Shown here piece after piece: positions 13,882 to 21,760 of a stretch of DNA of 30,549 bases. Numbering within the stretch: position 1 is the first letter of the stretch; the number at the start of each line of letters is the position of its first letter. The stretch comes from JBDGRJ01 sp042218065 (GTDB lineage: Bacteria > Patescibacteriota > Patescibacteriia > Magasanikbacterales > UBA922). The DNA lies in contig JBDGRL010000017.1 of NCBI GenBank assembly GCA_042218065.1, positions 1-30,549 of the forward strand, in the 5' to 3' direction. The notes beneath the pieces were generated by a model, which saw only the letters and a list, made by a program, of their open reading frames with translations, was not told the DNA's origin and searched no databases. A program made the position numbers and the translations under genes.

Positions 13882-14505
13882 TAATCTAATAGAAAATTTA
13901 CTCGAAATGCAAAGAAGCTATGCCGGCATTTCAAGAGCAACGATAACAAAAGAGAGGTTGGATAGTTTTGCGGAGTGTGAAAAAGACAAAGAGATAGACT
14001 ATGATAATGGTGCTATCAGAGAACCACTATTAGAGCATGTAGGACATCTGCCAATGATAGCCTCTTATCTATATCCTAAGATTAACTCAACTGAAGAGAT
14101 TGATCTAGGTAATGTACTAAAAATGTTGTCTGTGCATGATATAGGTGAAATAAAGGTAGGTGATGTGGTTCCTCATGATAAAACAGTTGAACATAAACAA
14201 AAAGAAGAGAGGGCAGCTAAGAATCTTTTGGGGAAGAGCTTTTTTCAGCTTGGGAGGAGTATTCAGCTAATTCTACCATAGATTCAAAGTTTGCTAATGC
14301 CACCAACAAGCTTGCGCCTATGTTACACGGATTAGATGCTCCTGGGCATACTATAGCCAGGATAAGACATTTTGATTTTGAAGTTGAAAAAACAGAGAAA
14401 GAACTAAAAGAATATTTTGATTGGGACTCGGTTTTGAAAGATGTTTTTAAGAAGATTATTGGTAGGTATAAGGAAATAAAAAAGGTGGATAAAACTTCAA
14501 AATAA
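13871..14505 (+). pseudogene. HD-domain hydrolase, frameshifted at a T-tract
   Basis: The upstream frame encodes an HD-type metal phosphohydrolase core: EHVGHLPMIASYLYP, LSVHDIGEIKVGDVVPHDKT and EERAAKNLLGK. It is like the YfbR/HDDC2 group that acts on deoxynucleoside monophosphates. After T6 at 14240-14245 it runs into QLGRSIQLILP and stops at 14279-14281. In another frame the family sequence resumes as AWEEYSANSTIDSKFANATN, then KLAPMLHGLDAPGHT, ending at 14505. One extra T would restore a single protein of about 210 residues. It is either a true single-base deletion or a homopolymer error in the assembly. The start is TTG 13871 or ATG 13907; no ribosome site decides it. Confidence 0.75.
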
Positions 14506-14530
14506 CTTTTGTACTTAGTTTATTTAATTT

Positions 14531-16477
14531 ATGTTTAGAAAAATATTAGGCGGCTCAGTATTATTTCTAGGATTATTCTTTATTATTTTTAATGTATCGA
14601 ATGCTTCCTCTTGTCCTGTGAATACTCAGTCAGCTTATAGCTCTCCGAAAACATCTGCAGTTTATTATATAACCAAGAATTGCACTAAACGTCCATTTAA
14701 AAAACCTGATGTCTTCTTTAGTTATTTTACTTCCTGGGATGCAGTAAAAAACACTACTACTCAAACTTTAAATTCAATCCCCACAGATCAGTTAGGATTT
14801 ATGCCTTGGGGTCCGTTAAAATTCTTTAAATCTGGTTCGCTAATCAAAACAGTAAATGACTCCAAAGTGTATGTGTTGTTGGGCCAGAAAAAGTGCTGGT
14901 TTAAGAACGAAAAAGTATTCAATGAATTAGGTTATAGTTTTGATTGGGTTAGGGATGTTGATCCTAGAAAATTATCTGATTATAAAACTTGTGCTAATCC
15001 GATTTCGTATACCGATCATCATCCACCTGGCACACTAATCACATATCGGGATTCTTCGGATGTGTATGTACTTAAGAAGCGTGACGGTAAGATAAAGAAA
15101 GACTTGATAAAAAATGAAACAGAATTTAATAGCTATAATTATAGGTGGGATCGTATTATTATAGTAAATATGAATGAAACATACCCCACCATCGGAAAAA
15201 AACCGAATGAACAGGATAAGAACATAGACACTTCTACTGACTATAGAGAAACTAGAAAAAGGTTTTGTAAAGACGGAACTTCCGTTAATTCATGCTCAGA
15301 TGAAAAGCCAAAATACTGTAATAAAAACGGTACTTTAGTTAAAAAGCCCGGAAAATGCGGTTGTCCTTTAGGTGGAGAACCTGAGTCAGGGGAATGTGTG
15401 TGGAAAAATAATTGTTCTGACGGGACACCTGAGGGTAGTTGTTCTTCTAAAAAGCCGTTATTTTGTATGGATGGACATCTGGTGTCAGCTGCGAGAGAAT
15501 GTGGGTGTCCTTCGGGTACTCAAAGAGTTGGGCGTAGTTGTTTGAAAAAAGATATTCAAATATCTAAACCTTCCTCTTGTAATACAAAATGTGGCGACGG
15601 TATATGTCAAGAAAGTGAAAAATTTGGTAGAAAAGGTCGTTTAAAATACAGATGCCCCAGGGATTGTGTGTCAAAATCAAAGTATTCCTTTTATACTGAT
15701 GATGGAAGTGCCATGATTATAAGTCCGAAAGATAAAGTACAAGAATCAACAGCTAAAGCAGCTTTAGACAATTTCAATAAAATGCTAAAAGTTCTTCCTA
15801 AAATTGTAGGTCACAAATCTTGCTCTGAAACTCAATTTATATGGGAGCGTGTAGGTGTTGATCCGTCATCAACGTGGGGTGCCACTAAGTTGAGCTCAGG
15901 ATGGCAACTTTTTTCAAGCACCTCTACATTAGGTATTAAAAGCTTTGCTGATGGGGTAAGCAATGCTATGCTACACGAGTACGCTCATGCTCACCAAAAA
16001 AGTTTACAAGACAAATACATATTAGACTCCTGGTTTGCGGAGGGAATGGCTATGTATGTAGAAGAAACCTTTGTTCATAAATTTAAACCTAAACCATGGA
16101 ATTATAAATTTGAAGAAGCTCCTAGTATAAAACTCATTTGTGAAGAGAATGGTTTTCGTAAATGGAAATGGAGGCAAGGAAGCTTTGGTAAGTTAAAAAA
16201 ATATAAAGATATAAACAGTAAATCATTTTATGATATACCAAAAAATTCATATGAAAATGCTTATTGTTTATTGAAGAGGATAGAAAAGAAATATGGAAGA
16301 GAAGGAATTAGAAACATTCATAGAGAGATAATTAGAGCTAGCTTAGAAAATAGGTGGGATGAAGATAAATATAATAAGGTCCTTAATGATTCAGATTTTA
16401 TAGAAAAATTTGTGATTCCCGCCACAGGAGAAGGTGTTAAGAAAATTCTAAGAAAGTTTGGTTTTAATCCTAATTAA
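14531..16477 (+). CDS. Large secreted Cys-rich zinc metalloprotease (gluzincin-like)
   Basis: A 648-residue exported protein. Residues 1-25 form a signal peptide (basic MFRK, hydrophobic core, NASS cleavage region). Residues about 65-220 hold two copies of a WDRV-type repeat (LGYSFDWVRDVD; YRWDRIIIVNMNETYPTIG). Residues about 235-345 hold Cys-rich units of the form CSDGTPEGSCSSKKPLFC...CGCPSG. A CGDGICQESE...CPRDC calcium/dockerin-like module follows at about 350-380. The C-terminal third is peptidase-like: MLHEYAHAHQ with HExxH at 482-486 and a downstream WFAEGMAMY with Glu504, the gluzincin zinc-ligand pattern. Predicted extracellular or surface protease, perhaps acting on a host cell (inference). 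Cleavage specificity unknown. Confidence 0.85.
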   Translation: MFRKILGGSVLFLGLFFIIFNVSNASSCPVNTQSAYSSPKTSAVYYITKNCTKRPFKKPDVFFSYFTSWDAVKNTTTQTLNSIPTDQLGFMPWGPLKFFKSGSLIKTVNDSKVYVLLGQKKCWFKNEKVFNELGYSFDWVRDVDPRKLSDYKTCANPISYTDHHPPGTLITYRDSSDVYVLKKRDGKIKKDLIKNETEFNSYNYRWDRIIIVNMNETYPTIGKKPNEQDKNIDTSTDYRETRKRFCKDGTSVNSCSDEKPKYCNKNGTLVKKPGKCGCPLGGEPESGECVWKNNCSDGTPEGSCSSKKPLFCMDGHLVSAARECGCPSGTQRVGRSCLKKDIQISKPSSCNTKCGDGICQESEKFGRKGRLKYRCPRDCVSKSKYSFYTDDGSAMIISPKDKVQESTAKAALDNFNKMLKVLPKIVGHKSCSETQFIWERVGVDPSSTWGATKLSSGWQLFSSTSTLGIKSFADGVSNAMLHEYAHAHQKSLQDKYILDSWFAEGMAMYVEETFVHKFKPKPWNYKFEEAPSIKLICEENGFRKWKWRQGSFGKLKKYKDINSKSFYDIPKNSYENAYCLLKRIEKKYGREGIRNIHREIIRASLENRWDEDKYNKVLNDSDFIEKFVIPATGEGVKKILRKFGFNPN

Positions 16478-16482
16478 ATTTT

Positions 16483-17766
16483 ATGCTTTCATTAGATTTC
16501 TCAACGATAAAACAAATCTCAAACGATCACGGCTTAACCTCAAAAGAAATTAAAGACCAGTCCGATAAGCTAAGTCAGTATTTAGAAAACATAGATGATA
16601 GAGACCAAGGGTTTTACGATATCGCAGACAATACCGAACTAGCTGAGGAACTACAAAACTTCGCTCAGGCAGCTAAGGGACAATTTGATGACGTGGTAGT
16701 GCTGGGAATCGGCGGCTCAGCTTTGGGGTCGATCTGTATCAAACAAAGTCTTACTCATCTTTATGGAGAAAATGGTAATCAACCCGATTTGCATGTAGTG
16801 GATAATATTGATCCGACTATGATTCGAGAACTTGACGATGTTATAAATATAGAAAACACTTTATTTATTACGGTCACCAAATCAGGAAGTACCCCGGAGA
16901 CTTTGAGCTTGTATTACTACTTTCGCAATCGACTTGAAGAAAATGATCTGCATGTGCGAGAGCATATGGTTTTTGTTACTGATCCAACAGAGGGTATGCT
17001 CAGAGATGTAGCAAATGAAGAAGGTATTACTGCTTTTGATATTCCACCTAATGTAGGCGGTAGGTTTTCAGTTCTAACTCCAGTTGGATTATTGCCTGCT
17101 GCCATGATTGGCGTGGATATAAGTAAGCTTTTAGAAGGGGCAAGAGACATAAGAGATAAAGTTTTATCTAGTGATTTTGAGGAAAATCTATCTTTTCAGT
17201 TGGCTACTGCACAGTATAAGCTGAACCAAAAAGGAAAATCGATAAATGTAATGATGCCTTATGCTCAGAAGCTGATCCGTCTGGCTGATTGGTATCGACA
17301 ATTATTAGCTGAGAGTATCGGCAAAGCTGAAACAGAAAGCGGAGAAGAGGTGCACGTGGGGATTACACCAGTAAATGCACTTGGAGCTACTGATCAGCAT
17401 TCCCAAGCTCAACTTTACAATGAAGGTCCGAATGATAAATTGCTTATGTTTATAGAAGTAGAAAACCTCGGAGAAGAGATGAATATCCCTGTATTACATC
17501 AAGAAAAAGAAACTACGGAATTTTTAGAGGGCGCCAGCTTTAACGAGCTAATAAAAACAGAAAAAGAAGCTACTCAGCAAGCTCTGGTTGAGCGCGATCG
17601 CCCTACTATGACTATAACTATTGATAAGATTGATGAATATCATCTGGGCCAGATGTTTATGTTGTTTGAGGGTGCCACAGCTTTTTTGGGTGAGTTTTTT
17701 GATATTAATGCCTTCAATCAGCCAGGGGTAGAGCTAGCGAAGGATTTGACGAAAGAGAAACTATGA
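16483..17766 (+). CDS. pgi: Glucose-6-phosphate isomerase
   Basis: Interconverts glucose 6-phosphate and fructose 6-phosphate. The 427-residue chain (slightly shorter than Bacillus-type enzymes, ~450) shows VVVLGIGGSALGS, FITVTKSGSTPETLSLYYYF (SIS sugar-phosphate motif), NVGGRFSVLTPVGLLPAAM (the family signature), ESIGKAE, and TPVNALGATDQHSQAQLYNEGP containing the catalytic His. A late GATAFLGEFFDINAFNQPGVE block supplies the second signature and Lys comes later in the helix. It starts 5 bp after the protease stop and overlaps the cyclase-family gene by ATGA. Confidence 0.95.
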   Translation: MLSLDFSTIKQISNDHGLTSKEIKDQSDKLSQYLENIDDRDQGFYDIADNTELAEELQNFAQAAKGQFDDVVVLGIGGSALGSICIKQSLTHLYGENGNQPDLHVVDNIDPTMIRELDDVINIENTLFITVTKSGSTPETLSLYYYFRNRLEENDLHVREHMVFVTDPTEGMLRDVANEEGITAFDIPPNVGGRFSVLTPVGLLPAAMIGVDISKLLEGARDIRDKVLSSDFEENLSFQLATAQYKLNQKGKSINVMMPYAQKLIRLADWYRQLLAESIGKAETESGEEVHVGITPVNALGATDQHSQAQLYNEGPNDKLLMFIEVENLGEEMNIPVLHQEKETTEFLEGASFNELIKTEKEATQQALVERDRPTMTITIDKIDEYHLGQMFMLFEGATAFLGEFFDINAFNQPGVELAKDLTKEKL

Positions 17767-18380
17767 AAATAATAGACATCTCTACAACCCTCCACGAAAA
17801 TATGCCGATCTATCCCGGCAATGCAGAATTTGAAGTAGAGCAAGATGAGTCCAGTACTTCCTATATCTCTACACTAAAATTCGGCTCACATACGGGCACA
17901 CATATGGATGCTCCGGCGCATGCCTTTGAAGACGGAGAGGGGGTCGATGAGATCGAGCTGGAGCGGTGTATGGGTGAGTGTAGAGTTTTAGATATGACTC
18001 ACATTGAGCCGAGCTCAGGCATAGAGGTGGGTGATATCAAAGATGAACAAATAGAAACAGGTGATAGAATATTATTCAAGACTCAAAATTCCAGCCGGGG
18101 TTACGATGAGTTTTATAAAGATTTTGTTTATCTGGAAAGCGGTGCGGCAAAGTTTTTGGCGGAGAAAAGCCCGGCATTGGTTGGTATTGATTATCTGTCA
18201 GTAAAAAAGAAGGGGCGAGATGATAATACTGCACATACGGCTTTTCTATCTCTCGGTATACCCATCATTGAAGGTTTGGACTTATCGAAAGTGCAGCCGG
18301 GAGAATATGAACTTGTAGCTTTGCCTTTGAAGTTAAAAGGTTTGGATGCATCTCCGGTTCGTGCTATTTTAAAGGCATAA
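17763..18380 (+). CDS. Cyclase-family (kynurenine formamidase-like) metal hydrolase
   Basis: A 205-residue member of the cyclase/KynB fold (PF04199). The metal site is clear: GSHTGTHMDAPAHAF gives His43, His47, Asp49 and His53. The N-terminal DISTTLHENMPIYPGN is typical, and GIDYLSVKKKGRDDN plus HTAFLSLGIPIIEGLDLS complete the fold. Family members hydrolyse amide or ester bonds, including N-formylkynurenine; no tryptophan catabolism is nearby, so the substrate is unknown. Joined to pgi by an ATGA overlap and followed after 12 bp by a membrane protein. Confidence 0.88.
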   Translation: MKIIDISTTLHENMPIYPGNAEFEVEQDESSTSYISTLKFGSHTGTHMDAPAHAFEDGEGVDEIELERCMGECRVLDMTHIEPSSGIEVGDIKDEQIETGDRILFKTQNSSRGYDEFYKDFVYLESGAAKFLAEKSPALVGIDYLSVKKKGRDDNTAHTAFLSLGIPIIEGLDLSKVQPGEYELVALPLKLKGLDASPVRAILKA

Positions 18381-18392
18381 TTAAACTATCAT

Positions 18393-18797
18393 ATGGATCT
18401 TCTCGAGGAGCTTGAAGACAAGATAAAGCCGACAAGACTGGAGCGAGTCGCTTTGACTATTTTAAAGATCACCGTCGGTATTACTTTTATCTGGATCGGG
18501 GTGATGATTACTATCGAGCCGGGGGTATGGAAAGGTTTCTTTCCTGAGTTTTTATTGCAGCTGGAATACTCACAAGAGTTGATGTTCGTTTTTGGTGTGT
18601 TTGATTTTTTGTTGGGTCTTTTTTTAGTTATCGATAGATTTACTCCCGTAGTTTCACTATTAGCATCCTTGCACCTTTTGGGTATATTGATATTCTACGG
18701 TATAGATTCAATTACGATTCGTGATGTGGGGCTTCTGGGGGCTACTATTTGTATATTTTTATTTAGTATTTCATATAGATTTAAGCAAAATAACTAA
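18393..18797 (+). CDS. DoxX-like small membrane protein
   Basis: A 134-residue protein with about four membrane helices: residues 22-42, 65-85 (MFVFGVFDFLLGLFLVI), 88-106 and 110-127. The helix pattern, RLERVALTILKITVGITFIWIG at the start and the length fit the DoxX/DUF417-type group, but no definite motif proves it. It ends by overlapping the cfa start by one base (TAATG), suggesting translational coupling to lipid modification. Confidence 0.65.
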   Translation: MDLLEELEDKIKPTRLERVALTILKITVGITFIWIGVMITIEPGVWKGFFPEFLLQLEYSQELMFVFGVFDFLLGLFLVIDRFTPVVSLLASLHLLGILIFYGIDSITIRDVGLLGATICIFLFSISYRFKQNN

Positions 18798-19906
18798 TGC
18801 GCTCTAAACAAACGGTTCAAAAATTACTTGAAGATACGGATATTGAGCTAAACGGGGATAATCCATGGGACCCACAAATAGAGGACGAGCGATTCTATAA
18901 GCGTGTATTGCGTGAGGGCTCATTAGGACTCGGTGAGTCCTATATGGACGGTTGGTGGAATGTTGATCAACTGGATGTTTTCGTCACCAAAATTTTAAAT
19001 ATAGATCTAGAGCGAAAGGTGAAATCCTGGAAAATCTTACCCTACGTTCTAGCGGCTAGAGTGTTTAACTATGGTAAAAAGTCGAAAGCTAAAGAGGTCG
19101 GAGAAGTACACTATGATAAAGGCAACGATCTATATGAGGCTATGTTGGATGAGCGGATGGTATACACTGCAGGCTATTGGCGTGATGCGGATAATCTAAA
19201 GCAGGCTCAGGAGGATAAGCTGGAGCTGGTCTGTGAAAAAGTCGGCCTCGAAGAGGGGAATAGAATACTGGATATCGGTTGTGGTTGGGGTAGCTTTGCC
19301 AAGTATGCAGCTGAAGAATACGGAGTAGAGGTGGTAGGGATTACAGTATCAGAAGAGCAGGAAAAGCTGGCTCGAGAGCGCTGTGAGGGTTTGCCTGTAG
19401 ATATTAGACTGCAAGATTACAGAGATCTCAATGAAAAGTTTGACCACATCATATCCTTGGGTATGTTTGAGCATGTAGGCTACAAAAACTACCGGACCTA
19501 TATGGAAAAAGTAGCAGAGTGTCTGAAGGGCGACGGCTTATTTTTGTTGGATGTGATTGGTAATGATCGTACGGTTCATAGAAATGATCCTTGGATTGAC
19601 AAGTACATTTTTCCTAACTCGATGCTGCCGTCGGTCAAACAGGTCGGAGCAGCTATAGATGATCTGCTAATTATGGAGGATTGGCATAACTTCGGTGTTG
19701 ACTATGATAAGACCTTGATGGCTTGGTATGACAACTTCACTGACCACTGGAGTGAGCTGGAAGATAATTACTCGGATAGATTTTATCGGATGTGGGAGTT
19801 TTACCTGCTTAGCTGTGCTGGTACTTTTCGATCTCGAAAAAACCAACAGTGGCAGATAGTCTTATCAAAAGGTGGAGTAGAGGGTGGCTATAGGAGAATT
19901 TCTTAA
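18797..19906 (+). CDS. cfa: Cyclopropane-fatty-acyl-phospholipid synthase
   Basis: SAM-dependent methylation of a double bond in membrane phospholipid acyl chains to a cyclopropane ring. The 369-residue protein (E. coli Cfa is 382) shows the N-terminal LGLGESYMDGWWNVDQLD, VHYDKGNDLYEAMLDERMVYTAGYW, the SAM motif ILDIGCGWGSFAKYAAEEYG near 157, GITVSEEQ, FDHIISLGMFEHVGYKNY, IDKYIFPNSMLPS, the FGVDYDKTLMAWYDNF block, and a C-terminal FYLLSCAGTFRSRKNQQWQ. All key regions are present. CPR bacteria usually lack fatty acid synthesis, so it may modify scavenged lipids (inference). It is the last gene before a terminator. Confidence 0.95.
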   Translation: MRSKQTVQKLLEDTDIELNGDNPWDPQIEDERFYKRVLREGSLGLGESYMDGWWNVDQLDVFVTKILNIDLERKVKSWKILPYVLAARVFNYGKKSKAKEVGEVHYDKGNDLYEAMLDERMVYTAGYWRDADNLKQAQEDKLELVCEKVGLEEGNRILDIGCGWGSFAKYAAEEYGVEVVGITVSEEQEKLARERCEGLPVDIRLQDYRDLNEKFDHIISLGMFEHVGYKNYRTYMEKVAECLKGDGLFLLDVIGNDRTVHRNDPWIDKYIFPNSMLPSVKQVGAAIDDLLIMEDWHNFGVDYDKTLMAWYDNFTDHWSELEDNYSDRFYRMWEFYLLSCAGTFRSRKNQQWQIVLSKGGVEGGYRRIS

Positions 19907-19964
19907 AAGACGCTTAAAATAAAGAGAGTATCTCTTAATCAGTATTTGTTTTGATTAATTACAC

Positions 19965-19993
19965 CCCCACTGAGAAGTGGGGCAAATCTTTTT
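19965..19993 (+). terminator. Intrinsic terminator after cfa
   Basis: Stem CCCCACT / AGTGGGG (19965-19971 and 19976-19982) with a GAGA loop, followed by CAAATCTTTTT. It is a good rho-independent terminator for the pgi-cfa group. A smaller hairpin AAGAGA-GTA-TCTCTT lies at 19922-19936 just after cfa. Confidence 0.7.
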
Positions 19994-20027
19994 AAAATAG
20001 ATATTTTTTTAAGTTGTAATATCTGTT

Positions 20028-20148
20028 GAGACCATTGAAAAAATACAAAATAGATGCAGGACCCATTACCGAACCCCGGCTTTGAGCTTGTCTCATTGAA
20101 GGGGTTTGGTAATGGGTTCGAATCTCGCTAAAGTTTTTCAACGGACCT
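20028..20148. mobile_element. MITE-like non-coding element sharing ends with the IS at 4374-5709
   Basis: About 121 bp without coding capacity, in the 306-bp gap 19907-20212. The left end GAGACCATTGAAAAA differs from the IS left end by one base in 15. The right end, inverted, is AGGTCCGTTGAAAAA, again with the GTTGAAAAA core. The directly repeated TATCTG at 20020-20025 and 20148-20153 may be a target duplication, though its placement relative to the two ends is not symmetrical. The interior is a long hairpin. Rest of the gap: the cfa terminator, AT-rich sequence, and a lone TATAAT (20184-20189) that may be the -10 of the next operon. Confidence 0.7.
20061..20117. repeat. Long hairpin inside the MITE-like element
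   Basis: 17-bp arms at 20061-20077 and 20101-20117 (ACCCATTACCGAACCCC against GGGGTTTGGTAATGGGT) with only one non-Watson-Crick pair (G:U) and a 23-nt loop that contains GAGCTTGTCTCATTGAA. Confidence 0.8.
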
Positions 20149-20212
20149 ATCTGCTTCCTCTTTTTAATTAAGGAGTAGTATGTTATAATTTTTAATAGTA
20201 TAAATATATTTC

Positions 20213-21760
20213 ATGCCTACTCATCACCTGCAAAAAGAAGGAGAAAAACAAAAAGAGGATGAGGTTTGTCTTTTTGCAAAGACTGATTTTAGAGAGCAAA
20301 AAAAGCGTTTTGGTATCAAGCTAGATGATAGAAGAAGACACATGTATGTCATTGGAAAGACCGGTATGGGTAAAACCACCATGTTGGAAAATATGGTGTT
20401 GCAGGACATACATCACGGTCATGGCGTGGGACTAGTTGATCCACACGGAGATTTTGCTGAAAAAATAATAGATTATATACCCACTAATAGGATTAATGAT
20501 GTAGTATATATGAACCCTGCAGATAGAGATTATCCAGTTGGGTTTAATGTGTTAGAAGTACAGAATGATCAACAAAAAGACCTTATAGCTTCTAGTCTTA
20601 TGGGTATTTTTCAAAAGGTATGGCCTGATGTTTGGAGCTCAAGGATGGAATATATTTTGAAAAATACTTTACTAGCACTGCTTCATTACCCCCAAAAAAC
20701 CTCACTTCTGGGTATAAACAGAATGTTGGGTGACAAAAGTTATAGAGATAAAATAGTAAGCAAAATAAAAGATCCGGTTGTTAGATCTTTTTGGGAAGAT
20801 GAGTTTGCTGGCTATTCTGAGCGATATAGAACAAAAGCTGTAGCTGCAATTCAAAACAAGATTGGTCAATTTTTATCTTCTAATTTAATAAGAAATATTG
20901 TCGGACAGGTAAACTCTACTATAAATCCTAGAGAAATGATGGATTCGGGCAAGATAATGATTATGAACCTATCAAAAGGTAGAATAGGAGAAGACAATAT
21001 GAGATTGCTAGGTGGAATGTTTATCACAAAACTTCAGTTAGCAGCTATGAGCAGGGTAGATACTCCTGAACATTTACGTAAGGATTTCATGCTATATGTA
21101 GACGAATTTCAGAACTTTGCTACTCCTAGCTTTGCAAGTATGTTATCTGAGGCTAGAAAGTATCGTCTTAGCCTGATAATGGCTCATCAGTATATAGCTC
21201 AATTAAGTGAAGAGGTTCGTGATGCAGTTTTCGGAAACGTGGGTTCTATAATCTCATTTAGGGTAGGTGCAGCTGATGCGGAGTTTTTGGAGCAGGAATT
21301 TATGCCTACTTTCACTCAGAATGATTTAGTAAACTTGTCAAAATTTCATATTTTCTTAAAACTAATGATTGATGGTGTAGCATCTCAACCCTTTAGTGCG
21401 AAGACCTTGCCACCGATAGGGTCACCTACAGGAGTAAGAGATAAGGTCATTAGAGTTTCTCGTGAAAGATATGCTCAAGACCGAAAGAAAGTAGTTAAAA
21501 AGATTGCTAAATGGAGCGATAAAGATGTAGATTTAGATGAGCTGGAAGATGATTCAGATGAGGAAGATGAAAAAAATAAAGATAGCTCTGATAAAAATCA
21601 GGACGACAATAACCAGGCAGATGAAAGCAAAGATGATTCACAGGACCAATCTAACAATGGAGACAAAAAACAAGGTAATCAAAATAAAAAAGCCGACGAC
21701 CAAGAGCCTGAAGAAAAACTTTCACTTAGTGATTTAAAAGATAAAAAAAATAACTCATGA
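20213..21760 (+). CDS. VirD4/TraD-like DNA-translocase ATPase
   Basis: A 515-residue P-loop ATPase of the type IV coupling protein (TraD/VirD4, TraM-recognition) group. Walker A is GKTGMGKTT at 48-56; LVDPHGDFAEKII follows, and Walker B is FMLYVDEFQNF with Asp297-Glu298. The segment SEARKYRLSLIMAHQYIAQL is the typical sensor region of these ATPases. No N-terminal membrane helices are seen, so membrane contact would be via a partner. The last ~85 residues are a low-complexity acidic/Gln/Asn/Lys tail. No relaxase or mating-pair genes are nearby; the next genes encode membrane proteins coupled by ATGA overlaps. DNA uptake, pilus or envelope transport are all possible. Confidence 0.85.
   Translation: MPTHHLQKEGEKQKEDEVCLFAKTDFREQKKRFGIKLDDRRRHMYVIGKTGMGKTTMLENMVLQDIHHGHGVGLVDPHGDFAEKIIDYIPTNRINDVVYMNPADRDYPVGFNVLEVQNDQQKDLIASSLMGIFQKVWPDVWSSRMEYILKNTLLALLHYPQKTSLLGINRMLGDKSYRDKIVSKIKDPVVRSFWEDEFAGYSERYRTKAVAAIQNKIGQFLSSNLIRNIVGQVNSTINPREMMDSGKIMIMNLSKGRIGEDNMRLLGGMFITKLQLAAMSRVDTPEHLRKDFMLYVDEFQNFATPSFASMLSEARKYRLSLIMAHQYIAQLSEEVRDAVFGNVGSIISFRVGAADAEFLEQEFMPTFTQNDLVNLSKFHIFLKLMIDGVASQPFSAKTLPPIGSPTGVRDKVIRVSRERYAQDRKKVVKKIAKWSDKDVDLDELEDDSDEEDEKNKDSSDKNQDDNNQADESKDDSQDQSNNGDKKQGNQNKKADDQEPEEKLSLSDLKDKKNNS

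Noticed and set aside
17763..18380. Kynurenine formamidase (kynB) as a specific name
   Set aside because: Only the general cyclase-family metal motif is present and no tryptophan-degradation genes are nearby.
20105..20130. GGGTTCGAATCTCGC resembles a tRNA T-arm, suggesting a tRNA gene
   Set aside because: The stretch is the 3' arm of a long hairpin in the MITE-like element; no acceptor, D or anticodon arm can be placed around it.
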